Source: Steromphala cineraria
Taxonomy: Eukaryota > Mollusca > Gastropoda > Trochida > Trochidae
Length of the DNA: 64,000 nt
NCBI GenBank assembly: GCA_916613615.1
Contig: OU744730.1
Coordinates: forward strand, 24,995,406-25,059,405
Direction of reading: 5' to 3'
Both the position numbers and the translations under genes were made by a program. Numbering within the stretch: position 1 is the stretch's first letter; each line of letters starts with the position of its first letter. Under the pieces are notes generated by a model. It did no database searches and was not told the origin of the DNA. It saw nothing but the letters and a program-made list of their open reading frames with translations. Positions 25,301 to 40,720 of this stretch are shown here, one piece after another.

Positions 25301-28300
25301 TTAAAATCTTTTAATTAAAAAAGATGCTTTGAAACTCATTGTGTTTTCATCCCCTTTTGCTTAAAAATTAAAACTTCCGAGGATATTTTCTGATTATGGT
25401 GATGTAGTTTCCTTTCTATACAAATAATAATAAATTAACATGGGAAACTGACTAGCTGATAACGATATCTATTCAAATATAGTTTAGCTTTATCTTAAAA
25501 CCAATTTTTGCCCTCAACCAGTTAGAATGTTTATCGTCATTAAGACAGCAAGACAGAAACTTGTTATGTACACATTTTCTTTCATTTTCACTGGATATGG
25601 CATTGTATCATACACAATTCGTGACTTTATGTAGCCAATTGGGGACTTAATGCAATATTGTCTAAATATTAGATTAGAAACACTCTGGTTGAACCCATTT
25701 CTTGTTCCTAAACAGTTAGCATGTTCATTGTGATAAAGACGGGAAGACAGAAACTTGTTATGTACAATTATCTCTTTGATTTTCACTTGATATGGCACTG
25801 TTTCATACACAATTCGTGACTTTATATATCCAATTGAGGACCTAATGCAATTGTCTATATTATAAATTAGAAAAAACTTATTATTTTTGTATGTACTATT
25901 TTGATCAAATACGTGTATAGATATATGTTGTCAGTACAGAACAGTATATAAAAAACAACAGTGACTTTTATTGTCATATCGATATTGAAAGTTTTGCCTG
26001 GCATTGCACACAATTTCTGACACAATATAGCCAACTGGGGACTTGATTGAAATATTTCTACAAATATCTCTTAAAATCTCTTAATTAAAAAAGATGCTTT
26101 GAAATTCATTGTGTTTTCATCCCCTTTTGCTTAAAAATTAAAATTTTCGAGGATATTTTCTGATTATGGTGATGTATTTTAATTTCTATACAAATAATAC
26201 TAAATTAACATGGGAAACTGACTAGCTGATAACGATATCTATTCAAATACAGTTTAGCTATATTTTTAAACCAATTTTTGCCCTCAACCAGTTAGAATGT
26301 TTATCCTCATTAAGACAGCAAGACAGAAACTTGTTATATACACATTTTTCTCTCATTTTCACTGGATATGGCATTGTATCATACACAATTCGTGACTTTA
26401 TGTAGCCAATTGGGGACTTAATGCAATATTGTCTAAATATTAGATTAGAAACACTCTGGTTGAACCCATTTCTTGTTCCCAAACAGTTAGCATGTTCATT
26501 GTGATAAAGACAGGAAGACAGAAACTTGTTATGTACAATTATTTCTTTGATTTTCACTTGATATGGCACTGTTTCATACACAATTCGTGACTTTATATAT
26601 CCAATTGAGGACTTAATGCAATTGTCTATATTATAAATTAGAAAAAACTTATTATTTCCGTATATATTATTTTGATCAAATACGTGCATAGATATATGTT
26701 TTTATTACAGAACAGTATATAAAAAACAACAATTATTGCCATATCAATGTTGAAAGTTTTGCCTGGCATCGCACACAATTTCCGACACAATATAGCCAAC
26801 TGGGGACTTGATTGAAATATTTCTACAAATATCTCTTAAAATCTTTTAATTAAAAAAGATGCTTTGTAATTCATTGTGTTTTAATCCCCTTTTGCTTAAA
26901 AATTAAAACTTCCGAGGATATTTTCTGATTATGGTGATGTAGTTTCCTTTCTATACAAATAATAATAAATTAACATGGGAAACTGACTAGCTGATAACGA
27001 TATCTATTTAAATACAGTTTAGCTATATCTTAAAACCAATTTTTGCCCTCAACCACTTAGAATGTTTATCGTCATTAAGACAGCAAGACAGAAACTTGTT
27101 ATGTACACATTTTCTTTCATTTTCACTGGATATGGCATTGTATCATACACAATTCGTGACTTTATGTAGCCAATTGGGGACTTAATGCAATATTGTCTAA
27201 ATATAAGATTAGAAACATTCTGGTTGAACCCATTTCTTGTTCCCAAACAGTTAGCATGTTCATTGTGATAAAGACAGGAAGACAGAAACTTGTTATGTAC
27301 AATTATTTCTTTGATTTTCACTTGATATGACAATTTTTCATACACAATTCGTGACTTTATATAACCAATTGAGGACTTAACGCAGTTGTCTAATTTATCA
27401 ATTAGAAAAACTTATTATTGTTGTATGTACTATTTTGATCAAATACGTGCATAGATATATGTTGTCAGTACAGAACAGTATATAAAAAACAACAGTGACA
27501 TTTATTGTCATATCGATATTGAAAGTTTTGCCTGGCATTGCACACAATTTCTGACACAATATAGCCAACTGGGGACTTGATTGAAATATTTCTACAAATA
27601 TCTCTTAAAATCTTTTAATTAAAAAAGATGCTTTGAAACTCATTGTGTTTTCATCCCCTTTTGCTTAAAAATTAAAACTTCCGAGGATATTTTCTGATTA
27701 TGGTGATGTAGTTTCCTTTCTATACAAATAATACTAAATTAACATGGGAAACTGACTAGCTGATAACGATATCTATTCAAATATAGTTTAGCTATATCTT
27801 AAAACCAATTTTTGCATTCAACCAGTTAGAATGTTTATCGTCATTAAGACAGCAAGACAGAAACTTGTTATATACACCTTTTCTTTCATTTTCACTGGAT
27901 ATGGCATTGTATCATACACAATTCGTGACTTTATGTAGCCAATTGGGGACTTAATGCAATATTGTCTAAATATTAGATTAGAAACACTCTGGTTGAACCC
28001 ATTTCTTGTTCCTAAACAGTTAGCATGTTCATTGTGATAAAGACGGGAAGACAGAAACTTGTTATGTACAATTATTTCTTTGATTTTCACTTGATATGGC
28101 ACTGTTTCATACACAATTCGTGACTTTATAGATCCAATTGAGGACTTAACGCAATTGTCTAATTTATCAATTAGAAAAAAGTTATTATTTTTGTTTGTAC
28201 TATTTTGATCAAATACGTGCATAGATATATGTTGTCAGTACAGAACAGTATATAAAAAACAACAGTGACATTTATTGTCATATCGATATTGAAAGTTTTG

Positions 28301-31300
28301 CCTGGCATTGCACACAATTTCCGACACAATATAGCCAACTGGGGACTTGATTGAAATATTTCTACAAATATCTCTTAAAATCTCTTAATTAAAAAAGATG
28401 CTTTGAAACTCATTGTGTTTTCATCCCCTTTTGCTTAAAAATTAAAATTTTCGAGGATATTTTCTGATTATGGTGATGTATTTTAATTTGTATACAAATA
28501 ATACTAAATAAACATGGGAAACTGACTAGCTGATAACGATATCTATTCAAATACAGTTTAGCTATATTTTTAAACCAATTTTTGCCCTCAACCAGTTAGA
28601 ATGTTTATCGTCATTAAGACAGCAAGACAGAAACTTGTTATGTACACATTTTTCTCTCATTTTCACTGGATATGGCATTGTATCATACACAATTCGTGAC
28701 TTTATGTAGCCAATTGGGGACTTAATGCAATATTGTTTAAATATTAGATTAGAAACACTCTGGTTGAACCCATTTCTTGTTCCCAAACAGTTAGCATGTT
28801 CATTGTGATAAAGACAGGAAGACAGAAACTTGTTATGTACAATTATTTCTTTGATTTTCACTTGATATGGCACTGTTTCATACACAATTCGTGACTTTAT
28901 AGATCCAATTGAGGACTTAACGCAATTGTCTAATTTATCAATTAGAAAAAAGTTCTTATTTTTGTATGTACTATTTTGATCAAATACGTGCATAGATATA
29001 TGTTGTCAGTACAGAACAGTATATAAAAAACAACAGTGACATTTATTGTCATATCGATATTGAAAGTTTTGCCTGGCATTGCACACAATTTCCGACACAA
29101 TATAGCCAACTGGGGACTTGATTGAAATATTTCTACAAATATCTCTTAAAATCTCTTAATTAAAAAAGATGCTTTGAAACTCATTGTGTTTTCATCCCCT
29201 TTTGCTTAAAAATTAAAATTTTCGAGGATATTTTCTGATTATGGTGATGTATTTTAATTTCTATACAAATAATACTAAATAAACATGGGAAACTGACTAG
29301 CTGATAACGATATCTATTCAAATACAGTTTAGCTATATTTTTAAACCAATTTTTGCCCTCAACCAGTTAGAATGTTTATCCTCATTAAGACAGCAAGACA
29401 GAAACTTGTTATGTACACATTTTTCTCTCATTTTCACTGGATATGGCATTGTATCATACACAATTCGTGACTTTATGTAGCCAATTGGGGACTTAATGCA
29501 ATATTGTCTAAATATTAGATTAGAAACACTCTGGTTGAACCCATTTCTTGTTCCCAAACAGTTAGCATGTTCATTGTGATAAAGACAGGAAGACAGAAAC
29601 TTGTTATGTACAATTATTTCTTTGATTTTCACTTGATATGGCACTGTTTCATACACAATTCGTGACTTTATATATCCAATTGAGGACTTAATGCAATTGT
29701 CTATATTATAAATTAGAAAAAACTTATTATTTCCGTATATATTATTTTGATCAAATACGTGCATAGATATATGTTTTTATTACAGAACAGTATATAAAAA
29801 ACAACAATTATTGCCATATCAATGTTGAAAGTTTTGCCTGGCATCGCACACAATTTCCGACACAATATAGCCAACTGGGGACTTGATTGAAATATTTCTA
29901 CAAATATCTCTTAAAATCTTTTAATTAAAAAAGATGCTTTGTAATTCATTGTGTTTTAATCCCCTTTTGCTTAAAAATTAAAACTTCCGAGGATATTTTC
30001 TGATTATGGTGATGTAGTTTCCTTTCTATACAAATAATAATAAATTAACATGGGAAACTGACTAGCTGATAACGATATCTATTTAAATACAGTTTAGCTA
30101 TATCTTAAAACCAATTTTTGCCCTCAACCACTTAGAATGTTTATCGTCATTAAGACAGCAAGACAGAAACTTGTTATGTACACATTTTCTTTCATTTTCA
30201 CTGGATATGGCATTGTATCATACACAATTCGTGACTTTATGTAGCCAATTGGGGACTTAATGCAATATTGTCTAAATATAAGATTAGAAACATTCTGGTT
30301 GAACCCATTTCTTGTTCCCAAACAGTTAGCATGTTCATTGTGATAAAGACAGGAAGACAGAAACTTGTTATGTACAATTATTTCTTTGATTTTCACTTGA
30401 TATGACAATTTTTCATACACAATTCGTGACTTTATATAACCAATTGAGGACTTAACGCAGTTGTCTAATTTATCAATTAGAAAAACTTATTATTGTTGTA
30501 TGTACTATTTTGATCAAATACGTGCATAGATATATGTTGTCAGTACAGAACAGTATATAAAAAACAACAGTGACATTTATTGTCATATCGATATTGAAAG
30601 TTTTGCCTGGCATTGCACACAATTTCTGACACAATATAGCCAACTGGGGACTTGATTGAAATATTTCTACAAATATCTCTTAAAATCTTTTAATTAAAAA
30701 AGATGCTTTGAAACTCATTGTGTTTTCATCCCCTTTTGCTTAAAAATTAAAACTTCCGAGGATATTTTCTGATTATGGTGATGTAGTTTCCTTTCTATAC
30801 AAATAATACTAAATTAACATGGGAAACTGACTAGCTGATAACGATATCTATTCAAATATAGTTTAGCTATATCTTAAAACCAATTTTTGCATTCAACCAG
30901 TTAGAATGTTTATCGTCATTAAGACAGCAAGACAGAAACTTGTTATATACACCTTTTCTTTCATTTTCACTGGATATGGCATTGTATCATACACAATTCG
31001 TGACTTTATGTAGCCAATTGGGGACTTAATGCAATATTGTCTAAATATTAGATTAGAAACACTCTGGTTGAACCCATTTCTTGTTCCTAAACAGTTAGCA
31101 TGTTCATTGTGATAAAGACGGGAAGACAGAAACTTGTTATGTACAATTATTTCTTTGATTTTCACTTGATATGGCACTGTTTCATACACAATTCGTGACT
31201 TTATAGATCCAATTGAGGACTTAACGCAATTGTCTAATTTATCAATTAGAAAAAAGTTATTATTTTTGTTTGTACTATTTTGATCAAATACGTGCATAGA

Positions 31301-34300
31301 TATATGTTGTCAGTACAGAACAGTATATAAAAAACAACAGTGACATTTATTGTCATATCGATATTGAAAGTTTTGCCTGGCATTGCACACAATTTCCGAC
31401 ACAATATAGCCAACTGGGGACTTGATTGAAATATTTCTACAAATATCTCTTAAAATCTCTTAATTAAAAAAGATGCTTTGAAACTCATTGTGTTTTCATC
31501 CCCTTTTGCTTAAAAATTAAAATTTTCGAGGATATTTTCTGATTATGGTGATGTATTTTAATTTGTATACAAATAATACTAAATAAACATGGGAAACTGA
31601 CTAGCTGATAACGATATCTATTCAAATACAGTTTAGCTATATTTTTAAACCAATTTTTGCCCTCAACCAGTTAGAATGTTTATCGTCATTAAGACAGCAA
31701 GACAGAAACTTGTTATGTACACATTTTTCTCTCATTTTCACTGGATATGGCATTGTATCATACACAATTCGTGACTTTATGTAGCCAATTGGGGACTTAA
31801 TGCAATATTGTTTAAATATTAGATTAGAAACACTCTGGTTGAACCCATTTCTTGTTCCCAAACAGTTAGCATGTTCATTGTGATAAAGACAGGAAGACAG
31901 AAACTTGTTATGTACAATTATTTCTTTGATTTTCACTTGATATGGCACTGTTTCATACACAATTCGTGACTTTATAGATCCAATTGAGGACTTAACGCAA
32001 TTGTCTAATTTATCAATTAGAAAAAAGTTCTTATTTTTGTATGTACTATTTTGATCAAATACGTGCATAGATATATGTTGTCAGTACAGAACAGTATATA
32101 AAAAACAACAGTGACATTTATTGTCATATCGATATTGAAAGTTTTGCCTGGCATTGCACACAATTTCCGACACAATATAGCCAACTGGGGACTTGATTGA
32201 AATATTTCTACAAATATCTCTTAAAATCTCTTAATTAAAAAAGATGCTTTGAAACTCATTGTGTTTTCATCCCCTTTTGCTTAAAAATTAAAATTTTCGA
32301 GGATATTTTCTGATTATGGTGATGTATTTTAATTTCTATACAAATAATACTAAATAAACATGGGAAACTGACTAGCTGATAACGATATCTATTCAAATAC
32401 AGTTTAGCTATATTTTTAAACCAATTTTTGCCCTCAACCAGTTAGAATGTTTATCCTCATTAAGACAGCAAGACAGAAACTTGTTATGTACACATTTTTC
32501 TCTCATTTTCACTGGATATGGCATTGTATCATACACAATTCGTGACTTTATGTAGCCAATTGGGGACTTAATGCAATATTGTCTAAATATTAGATTAGAA
32601 ACACTCTGGTTGAACCCATTTCTTGTTCCCAAACAGTTAGCATGTTCATTGTGATAAAGACAGGAAGACAGAAACTTGTTATGTACAATTATTTCTTTGA
32701 TTTTCACTTGATATGGCACTGTTTCATACACAATTCGTGACTTTATATATCCAATTGAGGACTTAATGCAATTGTCTATATTATAAATTAGAAAAACTTA
32801 TTATTTCCGAATATATTATTTTGATCAAATACGTGCATAGATATATGTTTTTATTACAGAACAGTATATAAAAAACAACAATTATTGCCATATCAATGTT
32901 GAAAGTTTTGCCTGGCATCGCACACAATTTCCGACACAATATAGCCAACTGGGGACTTGATTGAAATATTTCTACAAATATCTCTTAAAATCTTTTAATT
33001 AAAAAAGATGCTTTGTAATTCATTGTGTTTTAATCCCCTTTTGCTTAAAAATTAAAACTTCCGAGGATATTTTCTGATTATGGTGATGTAGTTTCCTTTC
33101 TATACAAATAATACTAAATTAACATGGGAAACTGACTAGCTGATAATGATATCTATTCAAATACAGTTTAGCTATATCTTAAAACCACTTTTTGCCCTCA
33201 ACCAGTTAGAATGTTTATCGTCATTAAGACAGCAAGACAGAAACTTGTTATATACACCTTTTCTTTCATTTTCACTGGATATGGCATTGTATCATACACA
33301 ATTCGTGACTTTATGTAGCCAATTGGGGACTTAATGCAATATTGTCTAAATATTAGATTAGAAACACTCTGGTTGAACCCATTTCTTGTTCCTAAACAGT
33401 TAGCATGTTCATTGTGATAAAGACGGGAAGACAGAAACTTGTTATGTACAATTATTTCTTTGATTTTCACTTGATATGGCACTGTTTCATACACAATTCG
33501 TGACTTTATAGATCCAATTGAGGACTTAACGCAATTGTCTAATTTATCAATTAGAAAAAAGTTATTATTTTTGTATGTACTATTTTGATCAAATACGTGC
33601 ATAGATATATGTTGTCAGTACAGAACAGTATATAAAAAACAACAGTGACATTTATTGTCATATCGATATTGAAAGTTTTGCCTGGCATCGCACACAATTT
33701 CCGACACAATATAGCCAACTGGGGACTTGATTGAAATATTTCTACAAATATCTCTTAAAATCTTTTAATTAAAAAAGATGCTTTGTAATTCATTGTGTTT
33801 TAATCCCCTTTTGCTTAAAAATTAAAATTTTCGAGGATATTTTCTGATTATGGTGATGTATTTTAATTTCTATACAAATAATACTAAATAAACATGGGAA
33901 ACTGACTAGCTGATAACGATATCTATTCAAATACAGTTTAGCTATATCTTTAAACCAATTTTTGCCCTCAACCAGTTAGAATGTTTATCCTCATTAAGAC
34001 AGCAAGACAGAAACTTGTTATGTACACATTTTTCTCTCATTTTCACTGGATATGGCATTGTATCATACACAATTCGTGACTTTATGTAGCCAATTGGGGA
34101 CTTAATGCAATATTGTCTAAATATTAGATTAGAAACACTCTGGTTGAACCCATTTCTTGTTCCCAAACAGTTAGCATGTTCATTGTGATAAAGACAGGAA
34201 GACAGAAACTTGTTATGTACAATTATTTCTTTGATTTTCACTTGATATGGCACTGTTTCATACACAATTCGTGACTTTATATATCCAATTAAGGACTTAA

Positions 34301-37300
34301 TGCAATTGTCTATATTATAAATTAGAAAAAACTTATTATTTCCGTATATATTATTTTGATCAAATACGTGCATAGATATATGTTTTTATTACAGAACAGT
34401 ATATAAAAAACAACAATTATTGCCATATCAATGTTGAAAGTTTTGCCTGGCATCGCACACAATTTCCGACACAATATAGCCAACTGGGGACTTGATTGAA
34501 ATATTTCTACAAATATCTCTTAAAATCTTTTAATTAAAAAAGATGCTTTGTAATTCATTGTGTTTTAATCCCCTTTTGCTTAAAAATTAAAACTTCCGAG
34601 GATATTTTCTGATTATGGTGATGTAGTTTCCTTTCTATACAAATAATACTAAATTAACATGGGAAACTGACTAGCTGATAATGATATCTATTCAAATACA
34701 GTTTAGCTATATCTTAAAACCACTTTTTGCCCTCAACCAGTTAGAATGTTTATCGTCATTAAGACAGCAAGACAGAAACTTGTTATATACACCTTTTCTT
34801 TCATTTTCACTGGATATGGCATTGTATCATACACAATTCGTGACTTTATGTAGCCAATTGGGGACTTAATGCAATATTGTCTAAATATTAGATTAGAAAC
34901 ACTCTGGTTGAACCCATTTCTTGTTCCTAAACAGTTAGCATGTTCATTGTGATAAAGACGGGAAGACAGAAACTTGTTATGTACAATTATTTCTTTGATT
35001 TTCACTTGATATGGCACTGTTTCATACACAATTCGTGACTTTATAGATCCAATTGAGGACTTAACGCAATTGTCTAATTTATCAATTAGAAAAAAGTTAT
35101 TATTTTTGTATGTACTATTTTGATCAAATACGTGCATAGATATATGTTGTCAGTACAGAACAGTATATAAAAAACAACAGTGACATTTATTGTCATATCG
35201 ATATTGAAAGTTTTGCCTGGCATCGCACACAATTTCCGACACAATATAGCCAACTGGGGACTTGATTGAAATATTTCTACAAATATCTCTTAAAATCTTT
35301 TAATTAAAAAAGATGCTTTGTAATTCATTGTGTTTTAATCCCCTTTTGCTTAAAAATTTAAATTTTCGAGGATATTTTCTGATTATGGTGATGTATTTTA
35401 ATTTCTATACAAATAATACTAAATAAACATGGGAAACTGACTAGCTGATAACGATATCTATTCAAATACAGTTTAGCTATATTTTTAAACCAATTTTTGC
35501 CCTCAACCAGTTAGAATGTTTATCCTCATTAAGACAGCAAGACAGAAACTTGTTATGTACACATTTTTCTCTCATTTTCACTGGATATGGCATTGTATCA
35601 TACACAATTCGTGACTTTATGTAGCCAATTGGGGACTTAATGCAATATTGTCTAAATATTAGATTAGAAACACTCTGGTTGAACCCATTTCTTGTTCCCA
35701 AACAGTTAGCATGTTCATTGTGATAAAGACAGGAAGACAGAAACTTGTTATGTACAATTATTTCTTTGATTTTCACTTGATATGGCACTGTTTCATACAC
35801 AATTCGTGACTTTATATATCCAATTGAGGACTTAATGCAATTGTCTATATTATAAATTAGAAAAAACTTATTATTTCCGTATATATTATTTTGATCAAAT
35901 ACGTGCATAGATATATGTTTTTATTACAGAACAGTATATAAAAAACAACAATTATTGCCATATCAATGTTGAAAGTTTTGCCTGGCATCGCACACAATTT
36001 CCGACACAATATAGCCAACTGGGGACTTGATTGAAATATTTCTACAAATATCCCTTAAAATCTTTTAATTAAAAAAGATGCTTTGTAATTCATTGTGTTT
36101 TAATCCCCTTTTGCTTAAAAATTAAAACTTCCGAGGATATTTTCTGATTATGGTGATGTAGTTTCCTTTCTATACAAATAATAATAAATTAACATGGGAA
36201 ACTGACTAGCTGATAACGATATCTATTCAAATACAGTTTAGCTATATCTTAAAACCAATTTTTGCCCTCAACCACTTAGAATGTTTATCGTCATTAAGAC
36301 AGCAAGACAGAAACTTGTTATGTACACATTTTCTTTCATTTTCACTGGATATGGCATTGTATCATACACAATTCGTGACTTTATGTAGCCAATTGGGGAC
36401 TTAATGCAATATTGTCTAAATATAAGATTAGAAACATTCTGGTTGAACCCATTTCTTGTTCCCAAACAGTTAGCATGTTCATTGTGATAAAGACAGGAAG
36501 ACAGAAACTTGTTATGTACAATTATTTCTTTGATTTTCACTTGATATGACAATTTTTCATACACAATTCGTGACTTTATATAACCAATTGAGGACTTAAC
36601 GCAGTTGTCTAATTTATCAATTAGAAAAACTTATTATTGTTGTATGTACTATTTTGATCAAATACGTGCATAGATATATGTTGTCAGTACAGAACAGTAT
36701 ATAAAAAACAACAGTGACATTTATTGTCATATCGATATTGAAAGTTTTGCCTGGCATTGCACACAATTTCTGACACAATATAGCCAACTGGGGACTTGAT
36801 TGAAATATTTCTACAAATATCTCTTAAAATCTTTTAATTAAAAAAGATGCTTTGAAACTCATTGTGTTTTCATCCCCTTTTGCTTAAAAATTAAAACTTC
36901 CGAGGATATTTTCTGATTATGGTGATGTAGTTTCCTTTCTATACAAATAATACTAAATTAACATGGGAAACTGACTAGCTGATAATGATATCTATTCAAA
37001 TACAGTTTAGCTATATCTTAAAACCACTTTTTGCCCTCAACCAGTTAGAATGTTTATCGTCATTAAGACAGCAAGACAGAAACTTGTTATATACACCTTT
37101 TCTTTCATTTTCACTGGATATGGCATTGTATCATACACAATTCGTGACTTTATGTAGCCAATTGGGGACTTAATGCAATATTGTCTAAATATTAGATTAG
37201 AAACACTCTGGTTGAACCCATTTCTTGTTCCTAAACAGTTAGCATGTTCATTGTGATAAAGACGGGAAGACAGAAACTTGTTATGTACAATTATTTCTTT

Positions 37301-39859
37301 GATTTTCACTTGATATGGCACTGTTTCATACACAATTCGTGACTTTATAGATCCAATTGAGGACTTTACGCAATTGTCTAATTTATCAATTAGAAAAAAG
37401 TTATTATTTTTGTATGTACTATTTTGATCAAATACGTGCATAGATATATGTTGTCAGTACAGAACAGTATATAAAAAACAACAGTGACATTTATTGTCAT
37501 ATCGATATTGAAAGTTTTGCCTGGCATCGCACACAATTTCCGACACAATATAGCCAACTGGGGACTTGATTGAAATATTTCTACAAATATCTCTTAAAAT
37601 CTTTTAATTAAAAAAGATGCTTTGTAATTCATTGTGTTTTAATCCCCTTTTGCTTTAAAATTTAAATTTTCGAGGATATTTTCTGATTATGGTGATGTAT
37701 TTTAATTTCTATACAAATAATACTAAATAAACATGGGAAACTGACTAGCTGATAACGATATCTATTCAAATACAGTTTAGCTATATTTTTAAACCAATTT
37801 TTGCCCTCAACCAGTTAGAATGTTTATCCTCATTAAGACAGCAAGACAGAAACTTGTTATGTACACATTTTTCTCTCATTTTCACTGGATATGGCATTGT
37901 ATCATACACAATTCGTGACTTTATGTAGCCAATTGGGGACTTAATGCAATATTGTCTAAATATTAGATTAGAAACACTCTGGTTGAACCCATTTCTTGTT
38001 CCCAAACAGTTAGCATGTTCATTGTGATAAAGACAGGAAGACAGAAACTTGTTATGTACAATTATTTCTTTGATTTTCACTTGATATGGCACTGTTTCAT
38101 ACACAATTCGTGACTTTATATATCCAATTGAGGACTTAATGCAATTGTCTATATTATAAATTAGAAAAAACTTATTATTTCCGTATATATTATTTTGATC
38201 AAATACGTGCATAGATATATGTTTTTATTACAGAACAGTATATGAAAAACAACAATTATTGCCATATCAATGTTGAAAGTTTTGCCTGGCATCGCACACA
38301 ATTTCCGACACAATATAGCCAACTGGGGACTTGATTGAAATATTTCTACAAATATCTCTTAAAATCTTTTAATTAAAAAAGATGCTTTGCAATTCATTGT
38401 GTTTTGATCCCCTTTTGCTTAAAAATTATAAATTTCGAGGATATTTTCTGATTATGGTGATGTAGTTTCCTTTCTATACAAATAATACTAAATTAACATG
38501 GGAAACTGACTAGCTGATAACGATATCTATTCAAATATAGTTTAGCTATATTTTAAAACCAATTTTTGCCCTCAACCAGTTAGAATGTTTATCCTCATTA
38601 AGACAGCAAGACAGAAACTTGTTATGTACACATTTTCTTTCATTTTCACTGGATATGGCATTGTATCATACACAATTCGTGACTTTATGTAGCCAATTGG
38701 GGACTTAATGCAATATTGTCTAAATATTAGATTAGAAACACTCTGGTTGAACCCATTTCTTGTTCCCAAACAGTTAGCATGTTCATTGTGATAAAGACAG
38801 GAAGACAGAAACTTGTTATGTACAATTATTTCTTTGATTTTCACTTGATATGGCACTGTTTCATACACAATTCGTGACTTTATATATCCAATTGAGGACT
38901 TAACACAATTGTCTAATTTATCAATTAGAAAAAACACATGGCATATCATACACAATTCGTGACTTTATATATCCAATTGAGGACTTAATGCAATTGTCTA
39001 TATTATAAATTAGAAAAAACTTATTATTTCTGTATATATTATTTTGATCAAATACGTGCATAGATATATGTTTTTATTACAGAACAGTATATAAAAAACA
39101 ACAATTATTGCCATATCAATGTTGAAAGTTTTGCCTGGCATCGCACACAATTTCCGACACAATATAGCCAACTGGGGACTTGATTGAAATATTTCTACAA
39201 ATATCTCTTAAAATCTTTTAATTAAAAAAGATACTTTGTAATTCATTGTGTTTTAATCCCCTTTTGCTTAAAAATTAAAACTTCCGAGGATATTTTCTGA
39301 TTATGGTGATGTATTTTAATTTCTATACAAATAATACTAAATTAACATGGGAAACTGACTAGCTGATAACGATATCTATTCAAATACAGTTTAGCTATAT
39401 TTTTAAACCAATTTTTGCCCTCAACCAGTTAGAATGTTTATCCTAATTAAGACAGCAAGACAGAAACTTGTTATGTACACATTTTCTTTCATTTTCACTG
39501 GATATGGCATTGTATCATACACAATTCGTGACTTTATGTAGCCAATTGGGGACTTAATGCAATATTGTCTAAATATTAGATTAGAAACATTCTGGTTGAA
39601 CCCATTTCTTGTTCCCAAACAGTTAGCATGTTCATTGTGATAAAGACGGGAAGACAGAAACTTGTTATGTACAATTATTTCTTTGATTTTCACTTGATAT
39701 GGCACTGTTTCATACACAATTCGTGACTTTATATATCAAATTGAGGACTTAATGCAATTGTCTATATTATAAATTAGAAAAAACTTATTATTTCCGTATA
39801 TATTATTTTGATCAAATACGTGCATAGATATATGTTTTTATTACAGAACAGTATATAAA
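22341..39859. repeat. Homogenised satellite block
   Basis: About 22 units differ from each other by a few percent. Larger duplications are visible: 26.2-29.3 kb repeats at 29.3-32.4 kb with a constant shift of 3075 bp, 33.2-34.7 kb repeats with a shift of 1535 bp, and 34.7-35.9 kb repeats at 37.0-38.2 kb with a shift of 2304 bp. One unit (38500-39348) is about 80 bp longer because of a partial duplication at 38935-39015. Confidence 0.9.
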
Positions 39860-40589
39860 TAAAAGTACCGAGGGTACAGAAGCTCACCTTAAAATGAATG
39901 ATGTGGTTATATGGTTTAATTGTGTAACCATCTTTTATATGATAATTGATTATGGCTGCCATCATGATTTTTTTATCTTTTAAAATGCTATTCTTCTGTT
40001 GGAAACCACTAGAGTTTGAACAAACATTAATACAAGAATGATATAATCATGATTTGTTAACAAGCAGTAGGTTTTTGTATAACATTTTTGTATATCTATG
40101 GCTAAATTGGTGACCATCTTGGACTTTTTAATCTTCAAAATGCTACTTTTATGTGGGCATCTGTATTAATTTCATTGTGATATCTTGATTGGTTTAGGAG
40201 TATTCATTTAGTCACACTCTCAACTTCCAAAGAACTAATTCCCTCTGACACAAATCACAAATTCAGCTAGTGATAGGTCCAATTGCCAAAGTAAACTGTC
40301 CAGGTCAATGTCTCATGTAATTCTAACTGAAGATTTCTGAATATCTTAAATCTTGACCTATGTTAGTGCAATCTGATTGGTCAGAATAGGCTAGCAACAT
40401 GGGGGTTTATGCTAATTACTAGATATGATGACCTATGATGACCTCTTGCACCTGCATGTAGCTTATGTAACTTATCCTCTTATGTAAGTTACTGTTATTC
40501 GATATAGTGAGTGTCCTCCCCTCATTTCAATATGCAAAACAGATACTCTTTAGAGGAAAGTTGCAGGAGAGGGGCTGGAAGGATAGATG

Positions 40590-40720
40590 GGGAAAGGGGG
40601 GGGGGGGGGTTGGGGGTTGGGGGAAGGGGGGTAGAAGGAATGTGGGATAGGTTTGCAATGGAAGGACAGGAGAAAAAAGGGGAGGAGGGAAAGGGGGGAT
40701 AGAAGGGGTGGGGGTAGAAG
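40590..40720 (+). repeat. G-rich low-complexity stretch
   Basis: Several G runs of 5 to 14 are separated by one to three other bases, with good potential to form a G-quadruplex on this strand. It lies inside the family D element. The proline-rich frame on the other strand is a shadow of it. Confidence 0.85.
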
